Assembly (NCBI GenBank): GCA_029263475.1
Contig: JAJCXK010000019.1
Coordinates: forward strand, 1 to 64,000
Reading direction: 5' to 3'
From: Candidatus Nitrosopumilus sp.
GTDB taxonomy: Archaea > Thermoproteota > Nitrososphaeria > Nitrososphaerales > Nitrosopumilaceae
Length of the DNA: 64,000 bases
The translations under genes were made by a program, and so were the position numbers. The notes beneath the pieces are model-generated. The model had not been told where the DNA came from and ran no database searches. It saw only the letters and a list, made by a program, of their open reading frames with translations. Positions 18,696 through 26,259 of the stretch are shown here, one piece after another. The first letter of the stretch is position 1. Each line of letters begins with the position of its first letter.

Positions 18696-20039
18696 AAATT
18701 TTACACAGTTTTTGACAAAAATTTCTGCATAGTTTGAGCTGTCAAAATAGAGATGACCGTATGATGCCAATGTATTATTTTGAATTAGTCCATCCCGATG
18801 TTTTTTAATCCCTTCGCCTATTTCTAAGAGATAGGCAAATTTTGAATCTGATGAGACAGATTCCAAATGCGAGTAATGAAACTCATGTCCTTGAAAATTA
18901 TGTGATTTATCAGACATTGAATTTTTTGAAATAATCTTACCTTTTGTATAGTTTAGTCTCATTTTTGGGGTCATTTTAGTTTCAGCATCAAACAGACCAA
19001 TCATTTTGTATTTTTTATTCTCAGACAGAATAGATTTTGTCAGATACATTAGGCCACCGCATTCAGCATAAATCGGAAGATCATCTTCAGATAAATTCTT
19101 GATGGATTTTTTCATTTGTTGGTTTTTTGCAAGAGACTTGCCTAAAATTTCTGGAAAGCCTCCACCTATGTAAAGCCCATCGCAACTTGGAATTTTTTTA
19201 TCTTTAACTGGACTAAAAAATTTTAGGTCTGCACCTTCACGACGTAATGCTTCCAAATTATCTTGATAATAGAAATTAAATGAAGTATCAAGTGCAACCG
19301 CAATAGTAGTTTTTGTTTTTTTATGTCCAGGTTTTGATTTTTTAGTTAGATCAATCGAATTTTTGGCAATTTTAATTATTTTCTTAATATCTATAAATTC
19401 TGAAATTATTTTTGAAGTTTTTTCTATTTGTGATTTGAGAATCTTATTCTCCAATGTTGAAATTAATCCAAGATGTCTTGATGGCATATTTAATAAAGAA
19501 TTTTTTGGGATAACGCCGATTATAGGAATTTTAGTTTTTTTTAATGCACTCCTACACAATAATTCATGTTTATTACTGCCTATTTTGTTCAGAATAATTC
19601 CAATAATACGAGAATTTCTGTGAAATTTTAAGAATCCCAGTGCAGTTGCGGCAATAGAACGAGAAGTTTTACTAGCATCCAAAACCAACAATGTGGGAGA
19701 TTTAGTCAGCGATGCCACATGGTGAGTGCTCGCATAGTTTGAATCACCACCAAATCCATCATAATATCCCATAACACCTTCAATTACAGATATGTCTGAT
19801 TTGGAATTTGAGATGAAGCTAGTCAAAAGTTGGTTCTCGCCCATCAACCAAGCATCCAAGTTGTATGTTTCATGTTTTGAAATACTTGAAAGATATCCAG
19901 GATCAATGTAGTCAGGTCCAACCTTAAATGGTTGAACAGAAAAACCATGTTTTTGCAAAGCATAAATGATTGAACATGTAACTGATGTCTTTCCGACTCC
20001 ACTGGTAGCACCTGCTATTACGACTCTAGGAATTTTCAA
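18684..20039 (-). CDS. cbiA: Cobyrinate a,c-diamide synthase CbiA
   Basis: Amidates the a and c side chains of cobyrinate using glutamine and ATP. In 451 residues the N-terminal dethiobiotin-synthetase-like domain has the P-loop GATSGVGKTS (about 9-18), VGPDYIDPGYLS and SVIEGVMGYYDG. The C-terminal class I glutamine amidotransferase domain has AECGGLMYL with the nucleophilic Cys and GHEFHYSHLE. It lies convergent to cbiC and divergent from cobA, whose start is 88 bases away. Confidence 0.95.
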   Translation of the reverse strand: MKIPRVVIAGATSGVGKTSVTCSIIYALQKHGFSVQPFKVGPDYIDPGYLSSISKHETYNLDAWLMGENQLLTSFISNSKSDISVIEGVMGYYDGFGGDSNYASTHHVASLTKSPTLLVLDASKTSRSIAATALGFLKFHRNSRIIGIILNKIGSNKHELLCRSALKKTKIPIIGVIPKNSLLNMPSRHLGLISTLENKILKSQIEKTSKIISEFIDIKKIIKIAKNSIDLTKKSKPGHKKTKTTIAVALDTSFNFYYQDNLEALRREGADLKFFSPVKDKKIPSCDGLYIGGGFPEILGKSLAKNQQMKKSIKNLSEDDLPIYAECGGLMYLTKSILSENKKYKMIGLFDAETKMTPKMRLNYTKGKIISKNSMSDKSHNFQGHEFHYSHLESVSSDSKFAYLLEIGEGIKKHRDGLIQNNTLASYGHLYFDSSNYAEIFVKNCVKFSRR

Positions 20040-20127
20040 TGTCCATCACTAGAATTATTTTTTATTTAAATTGATAGATTTTGGATTGAAACTCAATGTT
20101 TTTACTAAGATTCGTAAGATGTAGTTT

Positions 20128-20661
20128 GTGGAAAAAGATGGTCTAACAATTGTTTATACAGGCAAGGGAAAAGGCAAAACAACAGCTGCTTTAGGAATCG
20201 CATTACGCGCAACAGGTTATCAAAAGAAAACTTGCATGATTCAATTCATCAAAGGTTCATGGCATTATGGTGAAATGGATTCATCAAAAAGACTTGAACC
20301 GGAATTTGAGATGATTGCAGTAGGCAAGGGATTTGTAGGAATTATGGATGATAAAAGTCCAAAAGAAGATCATGAGAAAATTGCCAAAGAGGCAGTTAGA
20401 ATTAGTAATGAAAAAATTCAATCTGGTGACTATGATATTGTAATTTTAGACGAGATAAATTATGCTGTAAATCTCAAATTGATTTCAGTAAATGACGTTC
20501 TAGACATAATTAGATCAAAACCCAAAGGAGTAGATCTAATTCTAACAGGTAATTATGCCAAAGAAGATGTCATCGAGGCATCTGATCTGGTTACTGAAAT
20601 GAGGGAAATAAAGCATCCATTTCAGAAAGGGATTAAAGCAAAAAAAGGAATTGATTTCTAA
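20128..20661 (+). CDS. cobA: Corrinoid adenosyltransferase CobA/BtuR type
   Basis: Transfers the 5'-deoxyadenosyl group from ATP to cob(I)alamin or to cobyrinate intermediates. The 177-residue protein opens with the family P-loop VYTGKGKGKTTAALGIALRATG and has MIQFIKGSWHYGE, VILDEINYAV and LILTGNYAKED. Start GTG 20128. It completes the local set for making adenosylcobyrinate a,c-diamide and is followed 40 bases later by the aIF2 alpha gene. Confidence 0.95.
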   Translation: MEKDGLTIVYTGKGKGKTTAALGIALRATGYQKKTCMIQFIKGSWHYGEMDSSKRLEPEFEMIAVGKGFVGIMDDKSPKEDHEKIAKEAVRISNEKIQSGDYDIVILDEINYAVNLKLISVNDVLDIIRSKPKGVDLILTGNYAKEDVIEASDLVTEMREIKHPFQKGIKAKKGIDF

Positions 20662-20701
20662 CCAGCAACATTAATTTACGCATGAAGAAGTTTTAGAAGA
20701 A

Positions 20702-21499
20702 ATGTCTACTGAGATTCAAGAAATGCCCGAACAAGGTGAAATTGTTCTTGCAACAGTAACCAAAGTAATGGATCATGGAGCCTATGTAACATTAGACGAA
20801 TATGACGAGATTCAGGGGTTTTTGCACGTTTCTGAGATCGCCCCGGGTTGGATCAGATCAATAAACAGATTTGTTAGAGACGGAGAGAAGAAAGTCCTTC
20901 TTGTAAAAAAAGTGAATTCTCAAAGAGGAGACATAGATCTTTCATTGAAACAAGTTTCAAAAGATCAGAAAAAGCAAAAGCTAAAAGAAGTTAAGAAATT
21001 TGAAAAAGGTAAAACAATGTTACAGAACGTACAAGATAAAGCAAAATTAACAGATGAAGAAATCGAAAAACTTGAAGACAGCATATATTCAAAGTTTGAT
21101 TCAGTCTATGACGCATTCATATCTATTGGAAGAAATGGGATAGATTCAGTAAAGGAATTAAAACTTGCAAAAAAAACCGCAACCGTAATTGAAGATATTT
21201 GCTCTAAAATTAAACTCCCATCAGTTGAAATTAGAGGAATAATGGAAATTACTAACAATAAATCTGACGGAGTTGAAATAATAAAGAAGGCACTACTCGA
21301 TGTCATAAAAAAAGATTCAACTATTGATATTACTTATCTTGGAGCCCCAAAGTATCGAATGTCAATTACTTCAGAAGATTTCAAATCTGCAGAAAAATTA
21401 TTGAAACCCATAATAGAAGAGATTGAGACCAGTATAGTAAAGAAAAAAGGTTCATTCAAATTTACTAGAGAAGATTCAAAGAAAACAAGAGAAAATTAA
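20702..21499 (+). CDS. Translation initiation factor aIF2, alpha subunit
   Basis: Part of the heterotrimeric factor that brings initiator tRNA to the small ribosomal subunit. The 265-residue protein has an N-terminal S1 domain (GEIVLATVTKVMDHGAYVTL through FLHVSEIAPGWIRSI), a helical middle domain, and a C-terminal alpha/beta domain with VEIIKKALLDVI. Nop10 starts one base after its stop; the gamma subunit is on the opposite strand 1 kb further on. Confidence 0.96.
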   Translation: MSTEIQEMPEQGEIVLATVTKVMDHGAYVTLDEYDEIQGFLHVSEIAPGWIRSINRFVRDGEKKVLLVKKVNSQRGDIDLSLKQVSKDQKKQKLKEVKKFEKGKTMLQNVQDKAKLTDEEIEKLEDSIYSKFDSVYDAFISIGRNGIDSVKELKLAKKTATVIEDICSKIKLPSVEIRGIMEITNNKSDGVEIIKKALLDVIKKDSTIDITYLGAPKYRMSITSEDFKSAEKLLKPIIEEIETSIVKKKGSFKFTREDSKKTREN

Positions 21500-21500
21500 G

Positions 21501-21662
21501 ATGAGATTTTTGTTAAGAAAGTGTACAAAGTGCAATCATTATACATTGAAAACAAAGTGTACAAAGTGCAATAAAGACACCATTTCAGCACATCCTGCCA
21601 AATTTTCACCAGATGACAAATACATGAGATATAGGTTAGCTGAAAGATATTCTCAAGAATAG
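21501..21662 (+). CDS. Ribosome biogenesis protein Nop10
   Basis: A 53-residue H/ACA ribonucleoprotein subunit that binds the pseudouridine synthase Cbf5. It shows the zinc-ribbon cysteines KCTKC and KCTKC spaced by about ten residues, then the conserved AHPAKFSPDDKYMRYR. Start ATG 21501 is one base after the aIF2 alpha stop, an aIF2 alpha-nop10 order seen widely in archaea. The presence of Nop10 implies H/ACA guide RNAs in this genome. Confidence 0.93.
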   Translation: MRFLLRKCTKCNHYTLKTKCTKCNKDTISAHPAKFSPDDKYMRYRLAERYSQE

Positions 21663-21664
21663 AA

Positions 21665-22120
21665 TCAAGGAGAGTATCTTCCTTTAAGACAGGTTTCAGC
21701 AATAATATGATTTTTCATGTCTTTTTCTACTTGGTTTTTCGTTGAACCTTTGGCAGAATCTAGTTTCACATCTAATGCATAGAGTCTGAAGATGTAGGTA
21801 TGCTCTTTGTCAGGAGGAGCAGGTCCACCATATCCGATTTCCTCAAAATCAGTTTCACCTTCAATACAACTAGCAGGTATTGAATTTTCTTTTAACTCAG
21901 TAGTTTTAGGATCAATATTCCACAAAACCCAATGTACCCAGACTTTTCCAACAGCATCTACAGCATCAGGATCATCCATGATTAGAGCTAATGACATTGT
22001 ATTTTTGGGAACATGATTGATCTTTAGTGGAGGACTAGAGTTTCCATTTTTATAACCAAATTTTTTGGGAATGATTTCATCATTGTCAAATGCTTGACTT
22101 TCTAATGAAAAAATACTCAT
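21665..22120 (-). CDS. PEBP family protein (YbhB/YbcL-like)
   Basis: The 151-residue phosphatidylethanolamine-binding-protein-like product has the family core LALIMDDPDAVDAVGKVWVHWVLWNI, then the segment GYGGPAPPDKEHTYIFRLYAL, which matches the anion-binding pocket (GPAPP..H.Y.F.LYALD). Archaeal members have no settled function. It is convergent with nop10 (2 bases apart) and lies 36 bases downstream of the PIN-domain gene on the same strand. Confidence 0.92.
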   Translation of the reverse strand: MSIFSLESQAFDNDEIIPKKFGYKNGNSSPPLKINHVPKNTMSLALIMDDPDAVDAVGKVWVHWVLWNIDPKTTELKENSIPASCIEGETDFEEIGYGGPAPPDKEHTYIFRLYALDVKLDSAKGSTKNQVEKDMKNHIIAETCLKGRYSP

Positions 22121-22156
22121 CAGTTTTCTAATGAAAAAACTTAATGTTAAATTTTA

Positions 22157-22525
22157 CTAAGATTCTAAAACTATCCTATTTCCCGAAAAAGACATTACAG
22201 AACTTCCATATTGTTTTATCTGTTTTTTTAATTCTTTATCCATTGTAGCAATTATGGCATTATTTTTTGAGACATATTCAAGTAATTCTTTATCAGCAAA
22301 TGTACCTAAAATTGGAATCACTTTAAATTTTCTAATATAATTAAGAGTTGATTGTATATCGTTACTTTTTTTAGGATTTTTCATTAATTTAGATAGTTCG
22401 TTTTGAACAACTTGTGGCACGACAAAAGTAACTTGACCAATTTCGACATCTAGATTGTCAAGATTTTTGATTCTTCTAGTTGCTAGATGAATAAGAAAAT
22501 TTGTATCGCAAATTACGTCAACCAA
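22157..22525 (-). CDS. PIN-domain endonuclease, Fcf1/Utp23-like
   Basis: A 122-residue PIN domain with acidic residues at the expected places: VICDTNFLIH near the N-terminus, a Glu in VQNELSKLM, and IATMDKEL in the middle. Stand-alone PIN proteins coupled to aIF2 gamma in archaea are usually proposed to act in rRNA processing rather than as VapC toxins, and no antitoxin partner is seen here. Start TTG 22525 overlaps the aIF2 gamma stop by 8 bases. Confidence 0.85.
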   Translation of the reverse strand: MVDVICDTNFLIHLATRRIKNLDNLDVEIGQVTFVVPQVVQNELSKLMKNPKKSNDIQSTLNYIRKFKVIPILGTFADKELLEYVSKNNAIIATMDKELKKQIKQYGSSVMSFSGNRIVLES

Positions 22526-23780
22526 TTATTCCTGCACCAATAAGTCTCCATCTTTCAGCTATTCTTCTACTAAGGGCAACATTTCCACCTTCAAAGATAC
22601 ATGCTGGTCTCCTTAATTCAATCTCAATATTTTCTGACTTTACTTTAGTTACTTTTCCCAATACAGGAGCAGTACCAATGTTCAATCGAAGCAATTCTCC
22701 GGATTGAATTGGTTGTACTTTAATATCTTCAGTAGCCCCAACTGCTGAATCAAATAAACTTACTTCTAATTTTAGCATAATGGAATTATCAGGAAGTGTG
22801 CCAGGTTTGCCAATTACTGAGCCGATGAAAGAATCACTTCTCGTCATCGAAGGATCTAACTTTGTTCCAATTGCAACAAGACCACCAGGTTTTACGGAAT
22901 CAACAATTCCGGCAGCGGTACCCAACGAAGTAATTTCAGTCAATAATGGTTCGTATAATTTTTTCTTTTCATTCAATATACCAGGTTTGATCTCAATTTC
23001 ATCTCCAATATTGAAAACTCCTTGAGTAAGACTTCCTCCAATCACACCGCCTTTGATATCTTTTAATTTTATTCCAGGTTTATTGACATCAAAAGAGCGT
23101 AAAACGTGCATCACCGTATCTGCTTTTTCATCTCTTTCAGGAGTTTTGATTGTAGATTCAATAGCACCAATCAATGCATCAACGTTTAATCCAGATTGCG
23201 CAGAAATTGGAATTATAGGTGCTTTTGCAGCATGTGTTCCTTTAACAAATTTTGTAATATCTTGATAATTTGCAAGAGCTTCTTCATAAGAAAGTAAATC
23301 TATCTTATTTTGAAGTATAACGATTTGTTGGATTCCAAGAGTTTGAAGAGCTAAGAGATGCTCTTTCGTTTGTGGTTTAGGAACCGTCTCATTCGCGGCA
23401 GCTAGTAATAATGCACCATCCATTAATGCAGAACCCGAAAGCATGTTTGCCATTAAACTTTCGTGTCCAGGACTATCCACAAAACTAACAACTCTAGATA
23501 ACTCACTTTCTTTTTCACAATTATTACATTTTGGAGTTGTAGAATATCCTAAAGGTTCTTCACAATTTTTACATTTGTAAAATGCTGCATCAGAATAACC
23601 AACACGAATCGTAATGCCACGTTTTAATTCTTGACTATGAACACTTGTCCACGAACCCGTTAAGGCTTGGATAAGGGTAGTTTTACCATGATCTACATGA
23701 CCCGCAGTACCAATGTTTACACATGGTTGATAACCATATTTTTTAATGTACCAATCTGGAAGAGTATCTCTCCAATGCAT
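22518..23780 (-). CDS. Translation initiation factor aIF2, gamma subunit
   Basis: The GTPase core of aIF2. The 420-residue protein has the P-loop GHVDHGKT (27-34), switch II DSPGHESLM, NKID, a zinc knuckle of C70, C73, C85 and C88, and the EF-Tu-like domains II and III. ATG 23780 starts MHWRDTLPDWYIKKYG, a short extension before the G domain. It sits between S6e upstream and the PIN gene downstream on the same strand. Confidence 0.97.
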   Translation of the reverse strand: MHWRDTLPDWYIKKYGYQPCVNIGTAGHVDHGKTTLIQALTGSWTSVHSQELKRGITIRVGYSDAAFYKCKNCEEPLGYSTTPKCNNCEKESELSRVVSFVDSPGHESLMANMLSGSALMDGALLLAAANETVPKPQTKEHLLALQTLGIQQIVILQNKIDLLSYEEALANYQDITKFVKGTHAAKAPIIPISAQSGLNVDALIGAIESTIKTPERDEKADTVMHVLRSFDVNKPGIKLKDIKGGVIGGSLTQGVFNIGDEIEIKPGILNEKKKLYEPLLTEITSLGTAAGIVDSVKPGGLVAIGTKLDPSMTRSDSFIGSVIGKPGTLPDNSIMLKLEVSLFDSAVGATEDIKVQPIQSGELLRLNIGTAPVLGKVTKVKSENIEIELRRPACIFEGGNVALSRRIAERWRLIGAGIIG

Positions 23781-23830
23781 GAGTCAAAATACAGAATCGG
23801 CATATGTTAAGCTATTCTTTTTTTCGTTAG

Positions 23831-24220
23831 CTATTCTTTTTTAGCTTCAGTTTTTTCTTCTGCAGGTACTTCTACAGGTAACTCGCCGTCAAATTTACAA
23901 TTTAATTGATAAATTTCTTCAGACACAGTATTTCCACGCATTAGCTTTCTTTTTCTTTGTCCGTATTCTGCATCTTGCAAACCAACGCCTTTAACTAAAA
24001 GTACTCTTTTTCTTGCGGCACCATGAACATCAGATCTCATAGGAACACCAGATTTGTCACTTCCACCAGTGAGTTTTAATTTTCCAGTTAACCCAGCTAT
24101 TGATGCATCAGTTTCATTACCTATCTGTAATCCTAAGAATGGATTTGCATCACTATCCTTGAGCTCTTTTGAAATTGACTTTCCCTTAATGTCAGAGATT
24201 GTAAGTTTGAAGTTTGCCAA
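23831..24220 (-). CDS. Ribosomal protein S6e
   Basis: Small-subunit ribosomal protein, 129 residues. Typical archaeal/eukaryal S6e text is visible: FKLTISDIKGKSISKEL at the start, then GLTGKLKLTGGSDKSGVPMRSDV and KRKLMRGNTVSEEIYQLN. A short Lys/Glu-rich tail ends the protein. Start is TTG 24220. It precedes aIF2 gamma by 50 bases. Confidence 0.95.
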   Translation of the reverse strand: MANFKLTISDIKGKSISKELKDSDANPFLGLQIGNETDASIAGLTGKLKLTGGSDKSGVPMRSDVHGAARKRVLLVKGVGLQDAEYGQRKRKLMRGNTVSEEIYQLNCKFDGELPVEVPAEEKTEAKKE

Positions 24221-24297
24221 TTAGTTCAAAAAAAAGTTGAACGACTAATTAACCTTTGTACATTATTTTTAAATCAAGATCAACACAGATAGGCATT

Positions 24298-24417
24298 ATG
24301 GAAGAAATCAGATGTCCAAGATGCGATAACAAGATGGTGGATATGCAAGCATGTCATATGTTTTGCCCTAACTGTGGAGCTCATCTGGATTGCTCAGATA
24401 AAGGAAATTATTGGTAG
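24298..24417 (+). CDS. Zinc-ribbon microprotein (39 residues)
   Basis: ATG 24298 to TAG 24417 encodes 39 residues with two CxxC pairs (CPRC and CPNC) and a further Cys/His set (QACHMFC), ending DCSDKGNYW. The spacing is that of a zinc ribbon. It reads as a coherent coding unit with an A/T-rich promoter-like stretch (TTTTTAAAT) some 25 bases upstream. Its stop abuts the stop of the convergent zinc-ribbon gene. Function unknown. Confidence 0.7.
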   Translation: MEEIRCPRCDNKMVDMQACHMFCPNCGAHLDCSDKGNYW

Positions 24418-24591
24418 TTAGATTCCTGGTCTGTCCGGAATATAATCAGACGACATATTGATTGCATGATCTTTCATAATTTCAATATACGTTTTATAAT
24501 CAGCTTCAAAATTACAATGAGGGCATTTTACACTAGTAATATCATCATCCAATTTTGCAACTCTTTCACATTCAGGACATCTTGCATCCAT
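24418..24591 (-). CDS. Small zinc-ribbon protein
   Basis: About 57 residues from ATG 24591 (a TTG five codons upstream is also in frame). The sequence MDARCPECERVAKL and VKCPHCNFEADYKTYIEIM gives a clear CxxC...CxxC zinc ribbon, followed by a short acidic tail. Resembles the small archaeal zinc-ribbon proteins found near translation genes; no precise function is known. Convergent with the 39-residue zinc-ribbon microprotein and close to tRNA-Gly. Confidence 0.8.
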   Translation of the reverse strand: MDARCPECERVAKLDDDITSVKCPHCNFEADYKTYIEIMKDHAINMSSDYIPDRPGI

Positions 24592-24643
24592 ACCTAAGTT
24601 CAACAATTAAGATATTTAATCATAGATAATGAGTTTGTTATAG

Positions 24644-24717
24644 GCGGAGTTAGTTTAGTCTGGTATGACGTCAGCTTCCCAAGCTGAAGGTCGCGGGTTC
24701 AAATCCCGCACTCCGCA
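24644..24717 (+). tRNA. tRNA-Gly (anticodon CCC)
   Basis: 74 nt. The acceptor GCGGAGT pairs fully with ACTCCGC, with discriminator A24717. The anticodon stem TCAGC/GCTGA encloses loop TTCCCAA, giving anticodon CCC. The T stem GCGGG/CCCGC has loop TTCAAAT. No intron and no CCA encoded. It ends two bases before the stop codon of the opposing C39/TPR gene. Confidence 0.95.
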
Positions 24718-24719
24718 TA

Positions 24720-25682
24720 TCATAATTCTCTGATTGCTTGTTCTATTATACCTCGATCAGGAGCTTTTGAATAGTATTTTAGATAATTTTTAAGATCATC
24801 TTTCGCATCAGAGTTTTTATTTTGTTTTTCTCTAAGGTAAGCACGATTTTTGTAAATTTTTGCAGATCTTTTTGGATCTATTTCAATCGCCTTTGAATAG
24901 CAATCATCAGCCTTCTCAAATTGATTTGTTTTAAGATAGAAATTACCCAAGCCGTTAAAGCTCAAAAATGATCTATTGTTGATTTCTATACATTTTTCAT
25001 AATACTTGACACACTCAGGATAATTTTGCGCATTCATTGCTGCACCTAGTAAATTCAAAGCCGTTGAATTATTCGCATCCAGATCAACAGCTTGTTTCAA
25101 TGATTCAAGTACCTCAGGATAATTTTTTAAAATATTTTGTTTCTCAGAAACAAAACACAGTAAATTTGAATTGTGATTAGAATCGTTTTCAAGTTCAATC
25201 GAAGACAGGGTTTCAAGGGGGGCTAAAACAATCAATAATCTTCCTTCTTCTGACCATTCCTTTTCAAATATTCCTTGAGGTATCGCTCCTTCTTGTTGTT
25301 CACCTTCTTGATTGCCTTTTTGAATATAATGAAGGATGGTTTTTTCTTCATTATTATAACCAGTAATTACAGAAGCGTGTTGTGTAATTTCAGGGATTCC
25401 CGGAAGGATTACAATTGGAGGAATTCCCAAATCAATGATTTTTTTTAATTCAGTTAAAGATGAATGAACAATTTTACACGTTAGGCCATGTCTTTCTGCA
25501 GACTCTATCCCTTCAATCAAAACACTCCCATCAAATCCAGAATACTTTTTTGCCGACTCTATTGCTTCATCCATAGACAACTCAACATTCCAATACTTTG
25601 ATACTACGTTAATTGGCAATGGAAGACAAATATTTTCTTCTTCAACAAGTGGTAAAAGTAATTCATGATTTTCTTCATCCAT
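24720..25682 (-). CDS. C39-like cysteine peptidase domain fused to TPR repeats
   Basis: The 320-residue protein has an N-terminal papain-like C39_2-type domain: ENICLPLPINVVSKYWN with Cys19, ELSMDEAIESAKKYSG, and the His-containing ITQHASVITGYN (His102). After a linker, tetratricopeptide repeats follow from about residue 190: ESLKQAVDLDANNSTALNLLGAA, KYYEKCIEINNRSFLSFNGL and CYSKAIEIDPKRSAKIYKNRA. No signal peptide or membrane segment is seen, so it is probably cytoplasmic. It could be a protease or a scaffold; the cysteine/histidine pair is compatible with activity. Confidence 0.8.
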   Translation of the reverse strand: MDEENHELLLPLVEEENICLPLPINVVSKYWNVELSMDEAIESAKKYSGFDGSVLIEGIESAERHGLTCKIVHSSLTELKKIIDLGIPPIVILPGIPEITQHASVITGYNNEEKTILHYIQKGNQEGEQQEGAIPQGIFEKEWSEEGRLLIVLAPLETLSSIELENDSNHNSNLLCFVSEKQNILKNYPEVLESLKQAVDLDANNSTALNLLGAAMNAQNYPECVKYYEKCIEINNRSFLSFNGLGNFYLKTNQFEKADDCYSKAIEIDPKRSAKIYKNRAYLREKQNKNSDAKDDLKNYLKYYSKAPDRGIIEQAIREL

Positions 25683-25716
25683 AAAATAAAGAAACTTTGA
25701 GAGTTATTAAAATCAA

Positions 25717-26259
25717 TCAGAGCAAACAGAATTTTTCAATTAAATTATTCCCATCCGGACTCATTTCAGGGTGAAATTGCGTTCCAAAAATTGATTTTTT
25801 TTCATATTGAATAATTTCGTATTTACAGTTCTTAGAGTCAGCAAGATGTATCAAAACACTTGGAAGTTTAGATATCTCAAAAGCATGACTCTCAAACACA
25901 TCCAAAGAATCATTGCAAATCAAATTCTCTTTGAGCGTTTGGATTGATTCAGTACCCTTTTGAACATATGAAGTCTTTCTAATCGTACCTCCCAAAGTTA
26001 GAGCTAAAATTTCGGCACCATAGCAAATTCCAAGTAATTTGGCATTATTTTTGACACAGTGTTTAACAATTTTGGAATTGATTTCATTAATCTTTTTTTC
26101 ATTTTTTCTCCTTCCAGAAAGAATGAAAGAATTGAAATTTGCAAGTAAGTTTAGATCGATAGATTGAGGATCTTGTTTTTCAAACAAAACTCCCCTTTTA
26201 CCTAAAAAATCGGTTAGTTGTTTTGTATAGATGGAACCGTTATCAACAACTAGTAACAA
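25717..26259 (-). CDS. Class I glutamine amidotransferase domain protein
   Basis: A 180-residue stand-alone GATase. The triad is visible: LLGICYGAE with Cys79, and FHPEMSPDG with His163 and Glu165. It resembles the glutaminase subunits of anthranilate/ADC or GMP synthases, but no synthase partner is adjacent, so its acceptor is unknown. The start is TTG 26259, which touches the UPF0182 stop (26260). It may be co-transcribed with UPF0182 upstream and the C39/TPR gene downstream. Confidence 0.85.
   Translation of the reverse strand: MLLVVDNGSIYTKQLTDFLGKRGVLFEKQDPQSIDLNLLANFNSFILSGRRKNEKKINEINSKIVKHCVKNNAKLLGICYGAEILALTLGGTIRKTSYVQKGTESIQTLKENLICNDSLDVFESHAFEISKLPSVLIHLADSKNCKYEIIQYEKKSIFGTQFHPEMSPDGNNLIEKFCLL

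Noticed and set aside
22157-22525. VapC toxin of a toxin-antitoxin pair
   Set aside because: The PIN gene overlaps aIF2 gamma and has no small antitoxin gene beside it; the archaeal Fcf1-like neighbourhood explains it better.
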